The position numbers and the translations under genes were made by a program. Below are positions 15,331 to 22,609 of a DNA stretch of 25,208 nucleotides, one piece after another (position 1 is the first letter of the stretch; every line of letters begins with the position of its first letter). Where the stretch lies: positions 1-25,208 of IMG/VR virus record IMGVR_UViG_3300034374_004737. The stretch is one strand, 5' to 3'. The notes under the pieces were generated by a model. It did no database searches. It worked only from the letters and a program-made list of their open reading frames with translations, and had not been told where the DNA came from. This stretch comes from a virus.

Positions 15331-16455
15331 ATGAGCCATAGCAACATAGTCGGCGGATCGACAGCAAAGCGTGTGATCAACTGCCCAGGCAGTGTTGCGC
15401 TGTGTCAAAAAGTCCCGCCGAAACCATCGAGTAAATACGCTGACGAAGGCACGCTTCTGCACAATGTGATGGCAGAGCTTTTGGGCAGCGACAAAGAATT
15501 ACGCCATGTCCTCGACATGGAGTACAGCGGCATCAAACTGACAGGCGACCTGATTGACAGCAAGGTGCGGCCTGCGATGGGAGCGCTCAATGACATCGAC
15601 CCCGAGGCCAAGCTTGAATTCGCCGTTGAACAAACAGTCGGCTTTGGTGATTTTTTACCGGACGTGTTTGGTTCTTGTGATCTTATCGGTCGGATTGATG
15701 ATCGCGCTGTTATATTGGATTGGAAATTCGGTGATGGCGTGGCCGTCGAAGCTGAAGAAAACGCTCAGCTACTATTTTATACGGCTGCGGCGATCCGCAC
15801 GCCGAGCCTATCGTGGGTTTTTGACGGCGCGAAAGAGATTGAACTGATCATTGTCCAGCCGCCCTCGGTCAAGCGTTGGATGACGACGTTTGATCGCGTG
15901 CGGCAGTTCGAGCGTGAGCTTGCCTACGCGGTCAAGCAATCAGAGAAGCCGAACGCCACGCTGAAAGTAGGCGACCATTGCCGTTGGTGCGCGGCGAAGC
16001 CGATCTGCCCGCTGATGACCGGCGCCGTAGACCGAGCACTGCAAACTCAGATCAAAGAATTAGACGCCGAGCAGTTGAGCGCCATGCTTGAGCGCGCCAA
16101 TGTGCTTGAGCAATGGATTAGCGATCTGCGCGGTCTTGCGCTGCAAGTGTTAGAGTCAGGCAACCCTGTGCCGAACTATAAGCTTGTGGCGAAGCGCGCC
16201 ACACGTAAATGGGTCGATGAAGAACAAGCGAAGCAGGCGTTATTGAAACACCTGCCGCAAGAGGACGTGATCGAGACGAGTGTAGTGACGCCGGCACAGG
16301 CGGAGAAGAAGCTCAAAAAGCTGAAGCTCCGCTTGCCGGATGATCTCGTCGTTTCGGTCTCGACGGGTAACACGTTTGCGCCGGAGAGCGATCCTCGGCC
16401 AGCCGTGTTGCAAATCGGGCAGCAGTTAACTGCGGCTCTTTCTAAACTATTGTAA
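15331..16455 (+). CDS. DUF2800 protein, RecB/AddB-like nuclease with Fe-S cysteines
   Basis: A 374-residue protein; I use the ATG at 15331, preceded by AAAGGAG eight bases upstream, not in-frame codons further left inside the promoter region. It matches the DUF2800 pattern found beside phage PolA genes. RecB-type PD-(D/E)xK residues are visible: His44 (TLLHNVMAE), Asp117 (SCDLIGR), Asp130-x-Lys132 (ILDWKFG) and the Gln of ENAQLLFYT. One Cys near the N-terminus (Cys18, INCPGS) and the C-terminal CRWCAAKPIC (217, 220, 226; C-x2-C-x5-C) have the spacing of the 4Fe-4S cluster in AddB and Cas4. A DNA-end-processing exonuclease is likely. Confidence 0.85.
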   Translation: MSHSNIVGGSTAKRVINCPGSVALCQKVPPKPSSKYADEGTLLHNVMAELLGSDKELRHVLDMEYSGIKLTGDLIDSKVRPAMGALNDIDPEAKLEFAVEQTVGFGDFLPDVFGSCDLIGRIDDRAVILDWKFGDGVAVEAEENAQLLFYTAAAIRTPSLSWVFDGAKEIELIIVQPPSVKRWMTTFDRVRQFERELAYAVKQSEKPNATLKVGDHCRWCAAKPICPLMTGAVDRALQTQIKELDAEQLSAMLERANVLEQWISDLRGLALQVLESGNPVPNYKLVAKRATRKWVDEEQAKQALLKHLPQEDVIETSVVTPAQAEKKLKKLKLRLPDDLVVSVSTGNTFAPESDPRPAVLQIGQQLTAALSKLL

Positions 16456-16467
16456 GGAACCATAGTA

Positions 16468-17106
16468 ATGTCAAATATCACTGCGTTTAGTTCTGCGGGT
16501 CTTCCCGCTGTTACGTCTCTGTCCACCGCCCTGCGTAACATCGAGGTCGATGTCGGTCCTGCCGGCACCGCAATCCTCAAGATGGATAAGACGGGCCACT
16601 GGGTCTTTGGTGCGGATCAAACCGAGGCTGAAGAAGACAGTAAGTGGGCGATCAATCCGTTCTCGTTTGTCCACGGCTTCATTGCTTGGGGCGACGGCGA
16701 GGTGCTTGGCGAGAAGATGGTGTCGGTGTCACAGCCGCTACCTGAGCTTGAGCCTGCACCCCCGCAGTCAAAGAAGGGTTGGGAGACGCAGGTTGGCTTG
16801 AGCTTGAAGTGCATCAGCGGACAGGATGCAGGGCTGGAGGCCCGCTATAGCACCACGTCCGTGGGCGGCAAGCGTGCCGTTCAGACCTTGGCAGCCGCCA
16901 TCGCTGCGCAGGTCGAGCGCGATCAAGACAAGCCGGTGCCGGTTGTGCTGTTAAAGAAGGAACATTATCAGCACAAGTCGTACGGTCGCATCTACACGCC
17001 GGTCTTTGAGATCGTCGAGTGGGTGTCGATGGAAGGTGACGCGTCGTCAGGTGATGACGAGACGCCACCGCCCGCCGCAGCAGCCCGCCGCCGTCGCGCG
17101 GCCTAA
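16468..17106 (+). CDS. replication-block protein, possible ssDNA-binding protein
   Basis: A 212-residue protein with AAGGAA nine bases before the ATG. A beta-rich central part (GTAILKMDKTGHWVFGADQ, WAINPFSFVHGFIAWGDGEV, WETQVGLSLKCISGQDAG, YTPVFEIVEWVSM) is followed by a disordered tail with DDE, then a proline run and RRRRAA. It lies between DUF2800 and the polymerase, where other phages encode ssDNA-binding (DUF2815-type) proteins. The sequence itself is not one I recognise as that family, and the basic tail is unlike the acidic tail of most SSBs. Function is an inference from place and predicted strand pattern. Confidence 0.5.
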   Translation: MSNITAFSSAGLPAVTSLSTALRNIEVDVGPAGTAILKMDKTGHWVFGADQTEAEEDSKWAINPFSFVHGFIAWGDGEVLGEKMVSVSQPLPELEPAPPQSKKGWETQVGLSLKCISGQDAGLEARYSTTSVGGKRAVQTLAAAIAAQVERDQDKPVPVVLLKKEHYQHKSYGRIYTPVFEIVEWVSMEGDASSGDDETPPPAAAARRRRAA

Positions 17107-17112
17107 AAGGAG
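17107..17112 (+). promoter_or_regulatory. Shine-Dalgarno of polymerase gene, separated by hairpin
   Basis: AAGGAG here is 29 bases before the polymerase ATG at 17142, too far for normal use. The 22-base hairpin at 17113-17134 begins at the very next base; with it folded, seven bases (TCTTTTG) remain between site and start. No other ribosome site is present. Confidence 0.6.
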
Positions 17113-17134
17113 CGGGGGTCGGCAACGGCCCCCG
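17113..17134 (+). terminator. GNRA hairpin before polymerase (terminator-like / translational)
   Basis: CGGGGGTCG (17113-17121) pairs with CGGCCCCCG (17126-17134) around the GCAA tetraloop, with a single G-U wobble; 9 bp. TCTTTT follows at 17135-17140. It resembles a weak intrinsic terminator that would partly stop messages after the upstream gene, and it also places the Shine-Dalgarno near the polymerase start. Both roles could coexist. Confidence 0.65.
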
Positions 17135-17141
17135 TCTTTTG

Positions 17142-19097
17142 ATGGCGATACTTTGGTTAGACTTCGAGACGCGTAGCCGCTGCGACCTGAAGAGCGCAGG
17201 CGTCTACAACTACGCGCGCGACCCGAGCACCGAGGTGCTCTGCATGTCGTACGCGTTCGACGATGAGCCCGTCGAGACGTGGCTTCCAAAGTATCCATTT
17301 CCTGAGCGCGTGGCGAACTGGACAGGTCAGATCCGCGCGCATAACGCCGCGTTCGAGCGCCTAATCTTTTGGCATGTGCTCGACATCCCGTTCGCATTGA
17401 CTCAATTTTTCTGCACAGCGACACAGGCACGCGCTAACTGTCTGCCTGGTAGCCTTGAAGACATAGGCCGCGCTCTGTCGTCTAAGATGAAGAAAGACCA
17501 TCGCGGCGCGCAGTTGATCCGGCAGTTGTCGATCCCCAAGGCTGACGGCACGTTCAACAACGATCCCGAGCTCATGGCCGAGATGATCCGTTACTGCGAG
17601 CAGGATGTCCGCGCGATGCGCGAGATTAGTAAGGCGATGCGTATCCTATCGGATACAGAGCTTGCCGATTACCACGTCAACGAGCGCATCAACGACCGTG
17701 GCGTGCGCGTGGACGTGCCGCTCTGCGAGGCCGCCGTGCGCTACGCCGAGGCCGAGTTGCAAGACATCGAGCAGATCGTGACTGACGTTACGCGCGGCAT
17801 GATTACGAGCGTGCGCAGCCCGCGCATGCGCGAGTGGGTGCTCGCGCGCGTCGGCCCTGAAGCGAAGAAGCTGATGACTGTTTACAAGGACGGTGAGTCT
17901 AAGTTCAGCATCGACAAGACCGTGCGCGCTAATCTATTGGCCATGGACAACCCCGATGAGTTGCCCGCTGATGTGGCCGAGGTCGTGCAGTGTGCGGATG
18001 ATCTCTGGGCGTCGTCGGTCGCTAAGTTTAAGAGGTTAGCTAACCTAGCGGGCCAAGATGCTCGCGTGCGTGGTGCGTTTGTCTTTGCAGGCGGCAGCGC
18101 CACAGGCCGCGCGTCGAGCTACGGCGCGCAGGTGCATAACTTCACACGCAAGTGCCACAAAGAGCCCGAGGCCGTGCGACAGGCGCTTGTGCGCGGGCAT
18201 AGCATCGTCCCGCGTTACGGTATCCGTGTCACGGACGTGCTCAAGTCCATGCTGCGCCCTGCGCTCGTGCCCGCCAAAGGTAACGTCTATGTCGTCGCGG
18301 ACTGGAACGCCATCGAGGCGCGTGCGACCGCGTGGCTTTCGGCTGACCGCACTGCCGAAGACGTGCTCAATGTATTCCGTGTCGGCGGTGACATCTATAA
18401 GCGTGAAGCCGCTGGCATCTACCGCACCGACGTCTCAAAGATTACCGACGAGCAGCGCCAGATCGGCAAGGTGGCGATCCTAAGCCTTGGCTTTGCGGGC
18501 GGTATCGGTGCGTTCGGCAACATGGCCCGCGCGTACGGCGTGACCATGAGCGAGTCGGACGCTCAGCGGATCGTAGACGCGTGGCGCCGTGCGAACGGCT
18601 GGGCCGTGCGCTACTGGCAAAAGCTCGAAGAGGCGTACACCCGAGCGATGCGAAATGTCAACCATGAGTTCCGTGCTGGCCGCGTGGCGTACCTTTTTGA
18701 TGGTCAGCATCTTTGGTACGCACTGCCGTCGGGCCGCGTGTTATGTTACCCGTTCGCTCGGCTCGATGAGGACGGCGTGAGCTATCTTAAAGCTGCGTGG
18801 AAGCCTGCCGCCGATGCGACCGAGTGGCCGCGTGCGCGGCTCTGGAAGGGCTTGGCGACGGAGAACATCACGCAGGCGGTTGCTAACGATCTGCTGCGTG
18901 AGGCACTGCGTGAGCTCGACCGTCGAGGCTTGCAGACGGTGCTGCATGTGCATGATGAGATTGTCTTAGAGTGTCCTAGCGGAGCCGCCGAGGCGGTCGC
19001 TGAGACGCTCGTTGAGGTGATGTGTGCGGCCCCACGTTGGGCCGAGGGCTTTCCGCTGCGCGCCGAGGTAAAGGTGATGCAGCGGTACGGTAAATAG
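17142..19097 (+). CDS. family A DNA polymerase with 3'-5' exonuclease (Leu762 type)
   Basis: A 651-residue DNA polymerase I-like protein. The start is the ATG at 17142; the TTG just before it is unnecessary. The exonuclease domain has Exo I DFETRS (Asp7, Glu9), Exo II HNAAFERL and Exo III RYCEQDVRAM. The polymerase has motif A VVADWNAIEARA (Asp387, Glu392), motif B from Arg439 (RQIGKVAILSLGFAGG, Lys443) and motif C HVHDEIVLE (Asp605). Aligned to E. coli Pol I, the Phe762 position is Leu447 and the Tyr766 position is Phe451. No 5'-nuclease domain. It replicates the phage genome; it has all catalytic acids. Confidence 0.93.
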   Translation: MAILWLDFETRSRCDLKSAGVYNYARDPSTEVLCMSYAFDDEPVETWLPKYPFPERVANWTGQIRAHNAAFERLIFWHVLDIPFALTQFFCTATQARANCLPGSLEDIGRALSSKMKKDHRGAQLIRQLSIPKADGTFNNDPELMAEMIRYCEQDVRAMREISKAMRILSDTELADYHVNERINDRGVRVDVPLCEAAVRYAEAELQDIEQIVTDVTRGMITSVRSPRMREWVLARVGPEAKKLMTVYKDGESKFSIDKTVRANLLAMDNPDELPADVAEVVQCADDLWASSVAKFKRLANLAGQDARVRGAFVFAGGSATGRASSYGAQVHNFTRKCHKEPEAVRQALVRGHSIVPRYGIRVTDVLKSMLRPALVPAKGNVYVVADWNAIEARATAWLSADRTAEDVLNVFRVGGDIYKREAAGIYRTDVSKITDEQRQIGKVAILSLGFAGGIGAFGNMARAYGVTMSESDAQRIVDAWRRANGWAVRYWQKLEEAYTRAMRNVNHEFRAGRVAYLFDGQHLWYALPSGRVLCYPFARLDEDGVSYLKAAWKPAADATEWPRARLWKGLATENITQAVANDLLREALRELDRRGLQTVLHVHDEIVLECPSGAAEAVAETLVEVMCAAPRWAEGFPLRAEVKVMQRYGK

Positions 19098-19103
19098 AGG
19101 GCT

Positions 19104-19132
19104 AAAAAAATGCCCGGCGGGTTAGGCCGGGC
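19104..19132 (-). terminator. leftward intrinsic terminator between polymerase and primase
   Basis: On the minus strand GCCCGGC - 7-base loop - GCCGGGC (19132-19112) is followed by A and seven Us (19110-19104, AAAAAAA on the plus strand). It is a textbook intrinsic terminator for leftward transcription, but no leftward gene lies within 1900 bases to the left and the neighbours read rightward. On the plus strand no U-run follows the hairpin. Confidence 0.65.
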
Positions 19133-19169
19133 GAGGTTCTCTAGGGGAATAACAATCGGAGAAAACACA

Positions 19170-21476
19170 ATGAGCTCGTTCACGGATTATCTTACATCAA
19201 TTGCGCCCGAAGGGGAAACAATTTTATTCGTACTGCAAAAGCCGGTGAAGCGCGGCGGCAAGTTCGTCTGCCACAACGACGGCACGCCTAAGTACGTCTG
19301 GATTCCGCACCTGCCGCCGTACAAGGCGCCGCTCGCGCGCAAGTCGGCTTGGTACTGCAACACGGGTTGTTTCATCGAAGATCGCCTTGAAGAGAAGCTC
19401 TCGGCATCTGCGGCCAATTGTGAGCGCGTGGCGTTCATGGTGCTGGATGACATCGGCACGAAGAGTAAAGCGCCGCCGATTGAACCGACGTGGAAGATTG
19501 AGACGAGCCCCGGCAACTACCAGTGGGGCTACACGTTCGGGCTCGATGATCAGCCGACCAAAGGCGAGTTCAGCGCGGCGATTAAAGCCATTGCCGAAGC
19601 GGGTTTCACTGATCCTGGCGCCGTCAATCCCGTACGCAACTTCCGCATCCCTGACAGCGTAAATCTTAAAGAAGGCCGTGACAACTTCAAAGCCGTGCTG
19701 ACCGAGTTTCACCCCGAGCGCGAGTTCACTTTAACGCAGATCGTTAAAGCCTGCGGCGTCACGCCTGGGCCTGTCGATACGGCGTATATACGCGGCGTAT
19801 ATCTCGAAGACGACGGGCTCGACACAGTGCTAGAGTGGCTCCGCGAGCGCGGGTCATTGCTAGACCCCGCCAACGGCGAGGGTTGGTACGGCGTCGTGTG
19901 CCCGAACCACGCGGCGCACACCACAGGCGACCCGAGCGGGCGCTATAACCCTGTCAGTCGGAGCTATACTTGTTTCCACGGTCATTGTGATGAGTGGGAC
20001 AGCGAGCGCTTCTTGCGCTGGGTCGAGGCCGAGGGTGGCCCTAAGACGGGCTACGGGTTGCGTGATGATTTATTAGCTAAAAAATTTGGTGATGCCTTGT
20101 CAAAGATTACCCCCACTGAAGAATTCCCGAACGACGCCGCCAAGGTGATCCAAGAGGTCGAGCGCCGCGAGTTAGGCCGTGTCGAGAAGGCCGGCTGGTA
20201 CGAGCGCTTTGCCTACGTCGTCGATGACGACGCCTATTTTGATTTAGTCGAGCGCCAAGAGATTACACGCACCGCGTTCAATGCGCTCTATCGGCATGTG
20301 ACCTGTCATAGCATCCACAATAACCGACGTATCGAGGCGTCCGTTTGCTTCGATGAGAACCGTCAAGCGATGGGCGCTCGCGCATTGACGGGTGTCACGT
20401 TCGCCGCCGGCGAGTCGATGCTGTGCTCACGCGGCGGCCTCGTGTTTGGCAACCGCTGGCGCGACGCGCGTCCCGAGGGCGTGCCTGGCGATGTGACCCC
20501 GTGGCTTCAGCACGCCGAGCACATGATCCCCGATCCTGCCGAGCGCGAGCACGTCCTCGATGTGATGGCGTACAAGCGTCAGCACCCCGAGCATAAGATC
20601 AACCATGCGATCTTGCACGCCGGCAAGCCCGGCTCTGGCAAAGATACGCTCTGGGCGCCATTCCTGCACGCCATCGGCGGCGCGGCCAGCGACCGTGCGA
20701 ACGTGGCGACTATCAAAAATGAAGAGCTCAGCTCTCAGTGGGGTTATGCGTTCGAGTCCGAGGTCATCGTGATCAATGAGCTCAGGCAAGCTGAAGCCAA
20801 AGATCGCCGCGCGCTTGAGAATAGTTTGAAGCCCGTCATCGCTGCACCGCCTGAGACGCTCACGGTGAACCGTAAGGGCTTGCACCCGTATGACGCCTTG
20901 AACCGCGTGTTCGTACTGTCATTCTCGAACGAACGCTCCGCGATTAGCCTCCCATCAAACGACCGCCGCTGGTTCGTACTGTGGTCTGAGGCCGAGCGGA
21001 TGGCGACTGAAGACGCTTCGCGGCTCTGGGCGTGGTATCAGGCGGGCGGGTTCGCTGCGGTGACGGCGTGGCTCGATGCGCGCGACGTGTCGACGTTCAA
21101 TCCTGGCGCCGCGCCGATGATGACCGAGGCCAAGGCCATTATGATCGATGCGGCCATGAGCACTGCCGAAAGTTTTATTGTCGATATGATCCAGCGTCGC
21201 CAAGGCGACTTCACGCGCGGTGTCATCGCGTCGCCGTTCTACGCGGTCTGCGACCGCCTGCAAGGTCTTGCGCCGTCGGGCGTCAAGGTCGTACAGGCGG
21301 CGCTACTGCACGCGCTACGTGAGGCGGGGTGGGTTGACTGCGGGCGTGTACACTCGCGCGAGTATCCGACCAAAAAGCACGTCTTCGCGCACCCGCAGTT
21401 CGCGCTGCTCAATCGCTCAGACTTGCGACGCATGGCCGAAGGTCAAGAGCCTACGCTCTCAATCGTCGGTCAGTAG
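19170..21476 (+). CDS. primase-SF3 helicase
   Basis: A 768-residue protein. I choose the ATG at 19170 (GGAG eight bases upstream); an in-frame ATG at 19110 lies within the hairpin and has no site. N-terminal 200 residues look like an archaeo-eukaryotic-type primase/RepB domain (FMVLDDIGTKSKAPP acidic pair, VRNFRIPDSVNLKEG). A zinc-binding-like segment follows (Cys244 PNHAAH, Cys268 FHGHC273). The helicase domain has Walker A GKPGSGKDT (Lys491), Walker B VIVINE (Glu537) and the SF3 motif C asparagine (Asn587, FVLSFSNE), plus LPSNDRRWFVL. It would open the origin and prime for PolA. Confidence 0.85.
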   Translation: MSSFTDYLTSIAPEGETILFVLQKPVKRGGKFVCHNDGTPKYVWIPHLPPYKAPLARKSAWYCNTGCFIEDRLEEKLSASAANCERVAFMVLDDIGTKSKAPPIEPTWKIETSPGNYQWGYTFGLDDQPTKGEFSAAIKAIAEAGFTDPGAVNPVRNFRIPDSVNLKEGRDNFKAVLTEFHPEREFTLTQIVKACGVTPGPVDTAYIRGVYLEDDGLDTVLEWLRERGSLLDPANGEGWYGVVCPNHAAHTTGDPSGRYNPVSRSYTCFHGHCDEWDSERFLRWVEAEGGPKTGYGLRDDLLAKKFGDALSKITPTEEFPNDAAKVIQEVERRELGRVEKAGWYERFAYVVDDDAYFDLVERQEITRTAFNALYRHVTCHSIHNNRRIEASVCFDENRQAMGARALTGVTFAAGESMLCSRGGLVFGNRWRDARPEGVPGDVTPWLQHAEHMIPDPAEREHVLDVMAYKRQHPEHKINHAILHAGKPGSGKDTLWAPFLHAIGGAASDRANVATIKNEELSSQWGYAFESEVIVINELRQAEAKDRRALENSLKPVIAAPPETLTVNRKGLHPYDALNRVFVLSFSNERSAISLPSNDRRWFVLWSEAERMATEDASRLWAWYQAGGFAAVTAWLDARDVSTFNPGAAPMMTEAKAIMIDAAMSTAESFIVDMIQRRQGDFTRGVIASPFYAVCDRLQGLAPSGVKVVQAALLHALREAGWVDCGRVHSREYPTKKHVFAHPQFALLNRSDLRRMAEGQEPTLSIVGQ

Positions 21477-21480
21477 CCAG

Positions 21481-21684
21481 TCAACGATCACCGCGCCGAG
21501 CACGGTCAAGACAAAGTACAACACGCTTAGAGCCTCTTAAGTAGTTGATGCGAGCCGCGATGACGTCGCGCCGTGCGGGCGCTTTAAAGCGGCGTCCCTC
21601 GCCTCTGCGCGCGTCCCTGCGCGCTAGGTCAATCCATCGACAGAGACGACGGCGCCACCACTCAAACGTCGGTAATCGGCTCAC
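21481..21684 (-). CDS. small arginine-rich protein
   Basis: A 67-residue frame from a GTG at 21684, inside the end of the upstream gene (stop at 21662) and with no clear ribosome site, so coupling is presumed. The protein (FEWWRRRLCRWIDLARRDAR, then RFKAPARRDVIAARINYLRG) is Arg-rich with a Trp cluster and helical propensity. It ends four bases from the convergent primase-helicase stop. Not a known family. Without it there would be a 185-base gap in a dense gene chain, but arginine-rich frames arise easily in GC-rich DNA, so confidence is limited. Confidence 0.45.
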   Translation of the reverse strand: MSRLPTFEWWRRRLCRWIDLARRDARRGEGRRFKAPARRDVIAARINYLRGSKRVVLCLDRARRGDR

Positions 21685-21850
21685 GTTTGAACCGTGCGAG
21701 CGCGCCTTGCGCGATGTTCTCTGCGTCCGTCGGATTGCGGATGATCATATTGAGCGCCAACTGATAGTGCAGCATCTCTTCGACCGCTTTGGAATAGTTG
21801 TCTACGATCCGCCCGAATTGCTCGCTTGAAAGCATAGCGTCGCGGCTCAT
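21662..21850 (-). CDS. small helical hypothetical protein
   Basis: A 62-residue protein starting at ATG 21850, with AAGGGG seven bases upstream. The sequence (LSSEQFGRIVDNYSKAVEEM, LHYQLALNMIIRNPTDAENI) is a helical small protein of the type seen in phage early regions; no family recognised. It has a perfect inverted repeat with GTTAAC cores (21862-21898) just upstream, which may control it. Its 3' end overlaps the arginine-rich frame. Confidence 0.7.
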   Translation of the reverse strand: MSRDAMLSSEQFGRIVDNYSKAVEEMLHYQLALNMIIRNPTDAENIAQGALARFKREPITDV

Positions 21851-21861
21851 GGCTCGCCCCT

Positions 21862-21913
21862 TAACGTGTTAACAAAATCAAAAAACGTTAACACGTTATG
21901 CCAACATGTTAAC
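21862..21913. repeat. GTTAAC inverted repeat plus third copy (operator-like)
   Basis: TAACGTGTTAAC at 21862-21873 and its exact reverse complement GTTAACACGTTA at 21887-21898, separated by 13 A-rich bases, followed by AACATGTTAAC at 21903-21913 (one mismatch to AACGTGTTAAC). The cluster fills the gap between two leftward genes. Confidence 0.6.
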
Positions 21914-21917
21914 GGCG

Positions 21918-22214
21918 TCATCGCTCGCACTCCCGTACTAATCGCTCGATGAACCAGAGCGCCTTGCGGTACTCTTCCGCTCGCGCGGCGTCATGGTCGC
22001 CGTGCTTATGCCCGACGCGCGATAGGTACTTGATCGCGGACAGGCGCAAGTAGCCCTCGAACTCTTCAGGCGTACTTTTGGCGCGCATGTAATCGATGGC
22101 CTCAAGCCCGCCGACCTTGTAATGGCTCGGGTTGATTGCATCGGGTGTTGGGTCAGGCGGTCGTCCAATATCGGCGGCAAATTCCAAATATTCGTTTACT
22201 GTTAGCTTTGTCAT
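21918..22214 (-). CDS. DUF3310 protein
   Basis: A 98-residue protein with GAGGGG before the ATG at 22214. It has the DUF3310 hallmarks: INPSHYKVGGLEAIDYM, then a helix with GYLRLSAIKYLSRVGHK, charged DHDAARAEEYRKALWF and a final helix. This family is common in phages (SaV-like protein), usually in early or nucleotide-metabolism regions; its biochemical role is not settled. The upstream 38-residue gene ends within its ribosome site region, so their translation is probably coupled. Confidence 0.88.
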   Translation of the reverse strand: MTKLTVNEYLEFAADIGRPPDPTPDAINPSHYKVGGLEAIDYMRAKSTPEEFEGYLRLSAIKYLSRVGHKHGDHDAARAEEYRKALWFIERLVRECER

Positions 22215-22223
22215 GTGAGCCCC

Positions 22224-22340
22224 TCAATAGTAGTCGATACCGTTGCGCTGACAGCGTACGTTAGGTGCGGGCACGCGCCGCCAGTCGTACGACCGTGCGG
22301 CGCGCCATCGCTCGCGTAGTGCTCGCAACCAACGGATCAT
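22224..22340 (-). CDS. 38-residue arginine-rich peptide gene
   Basis: A short frame from ATG at 22340 (sharing ATGA with the stop of the preceding gene) to TGA at 22224, just before the GAGGGG site of the DUF3310 gene. The product (MIRWLRALRERWRAARSYDW, then a segment RVPAP, ending RNGIDYY) is short, basic and Trp-rich. It exactly fills a 120-base gap with the same coupled layout as its neighbours, which is the main evidence. Family unknown. Confidence 0.55.
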   Translation of the reverse strand: MIRWLRALRERWRAARSYDWRRVPAPNVRCQRNGIDYY

Positions 22341-22609
22341 GGCTCTGCCTGCACGCGCGCTAGTATCGTGCGGGCGTGATCAAACGCCGCGCAATGGTCG
22401 GGGTCGGGGTCGTCGTCGATCTGATCGAGCGCCCATGCGAGCGCGTCAGCGAGTGCGGGCGCGTTGGCAATCAGGCGCGCGTTGGCGTCTCCCATGGGCG
22501 AGGGGTTGCAGATCGTAAACCCGTCGGCGTCGACAATCGCACGCACGCCCATTTCAGCGCCTTCCATATCGTCGCAGTAGTACCAGGGTGCGGGCGTATA
22601 GGCGCTCAT
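22337..22609 (-). CDS. small conserved-type phage protein (NARLIA motif)
   Basis: A 90-residue protein. The ATG at 22609 is preceded by GGAGA seven bases upstream and shares ATGA with the preceding stop; an in-frame codon at 22666 lies inside the upstream gene without a site. The pattern TPAPWYYCDD ... GFTICNPSP ... ANARLIANAPALADAL is a widespread phage early protein type (TPGPW ... ANARLIAAAPEL), of unknown function. Coupled to its neighbours. Confidence 0.8.
   Translation of the reverse strand: MSAYTPAPWYYCDDMEGAEMGVRAIVDADGFTICNPSPMGDANARLIANAPALADALAWALDQIDDDPDPDHCAAFDHARTILARVQAEP

Noticed and set aside
16814-17430. Arginine-rich leftward frames opposite the unknown protein and polymerase start
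   Set aside because: Composition is that of the reverse complement of GC-rich coding DNA; no motif and no ribosome site.
19110-19169. Primase-helicase start at the upstream ATG 19110
   Set aside because: It would place the start in the A-tract/hairpin with no ribosome site and add a basic 20-residue stretch, whereas ATG 19170 has GGAG at normal spacing.
20427-20885. 152-residue leftward frame inside the primase-helicase
   Set aside because: It is antisense to the Walker A/B region of a clear SF3 helicase and has no start context.
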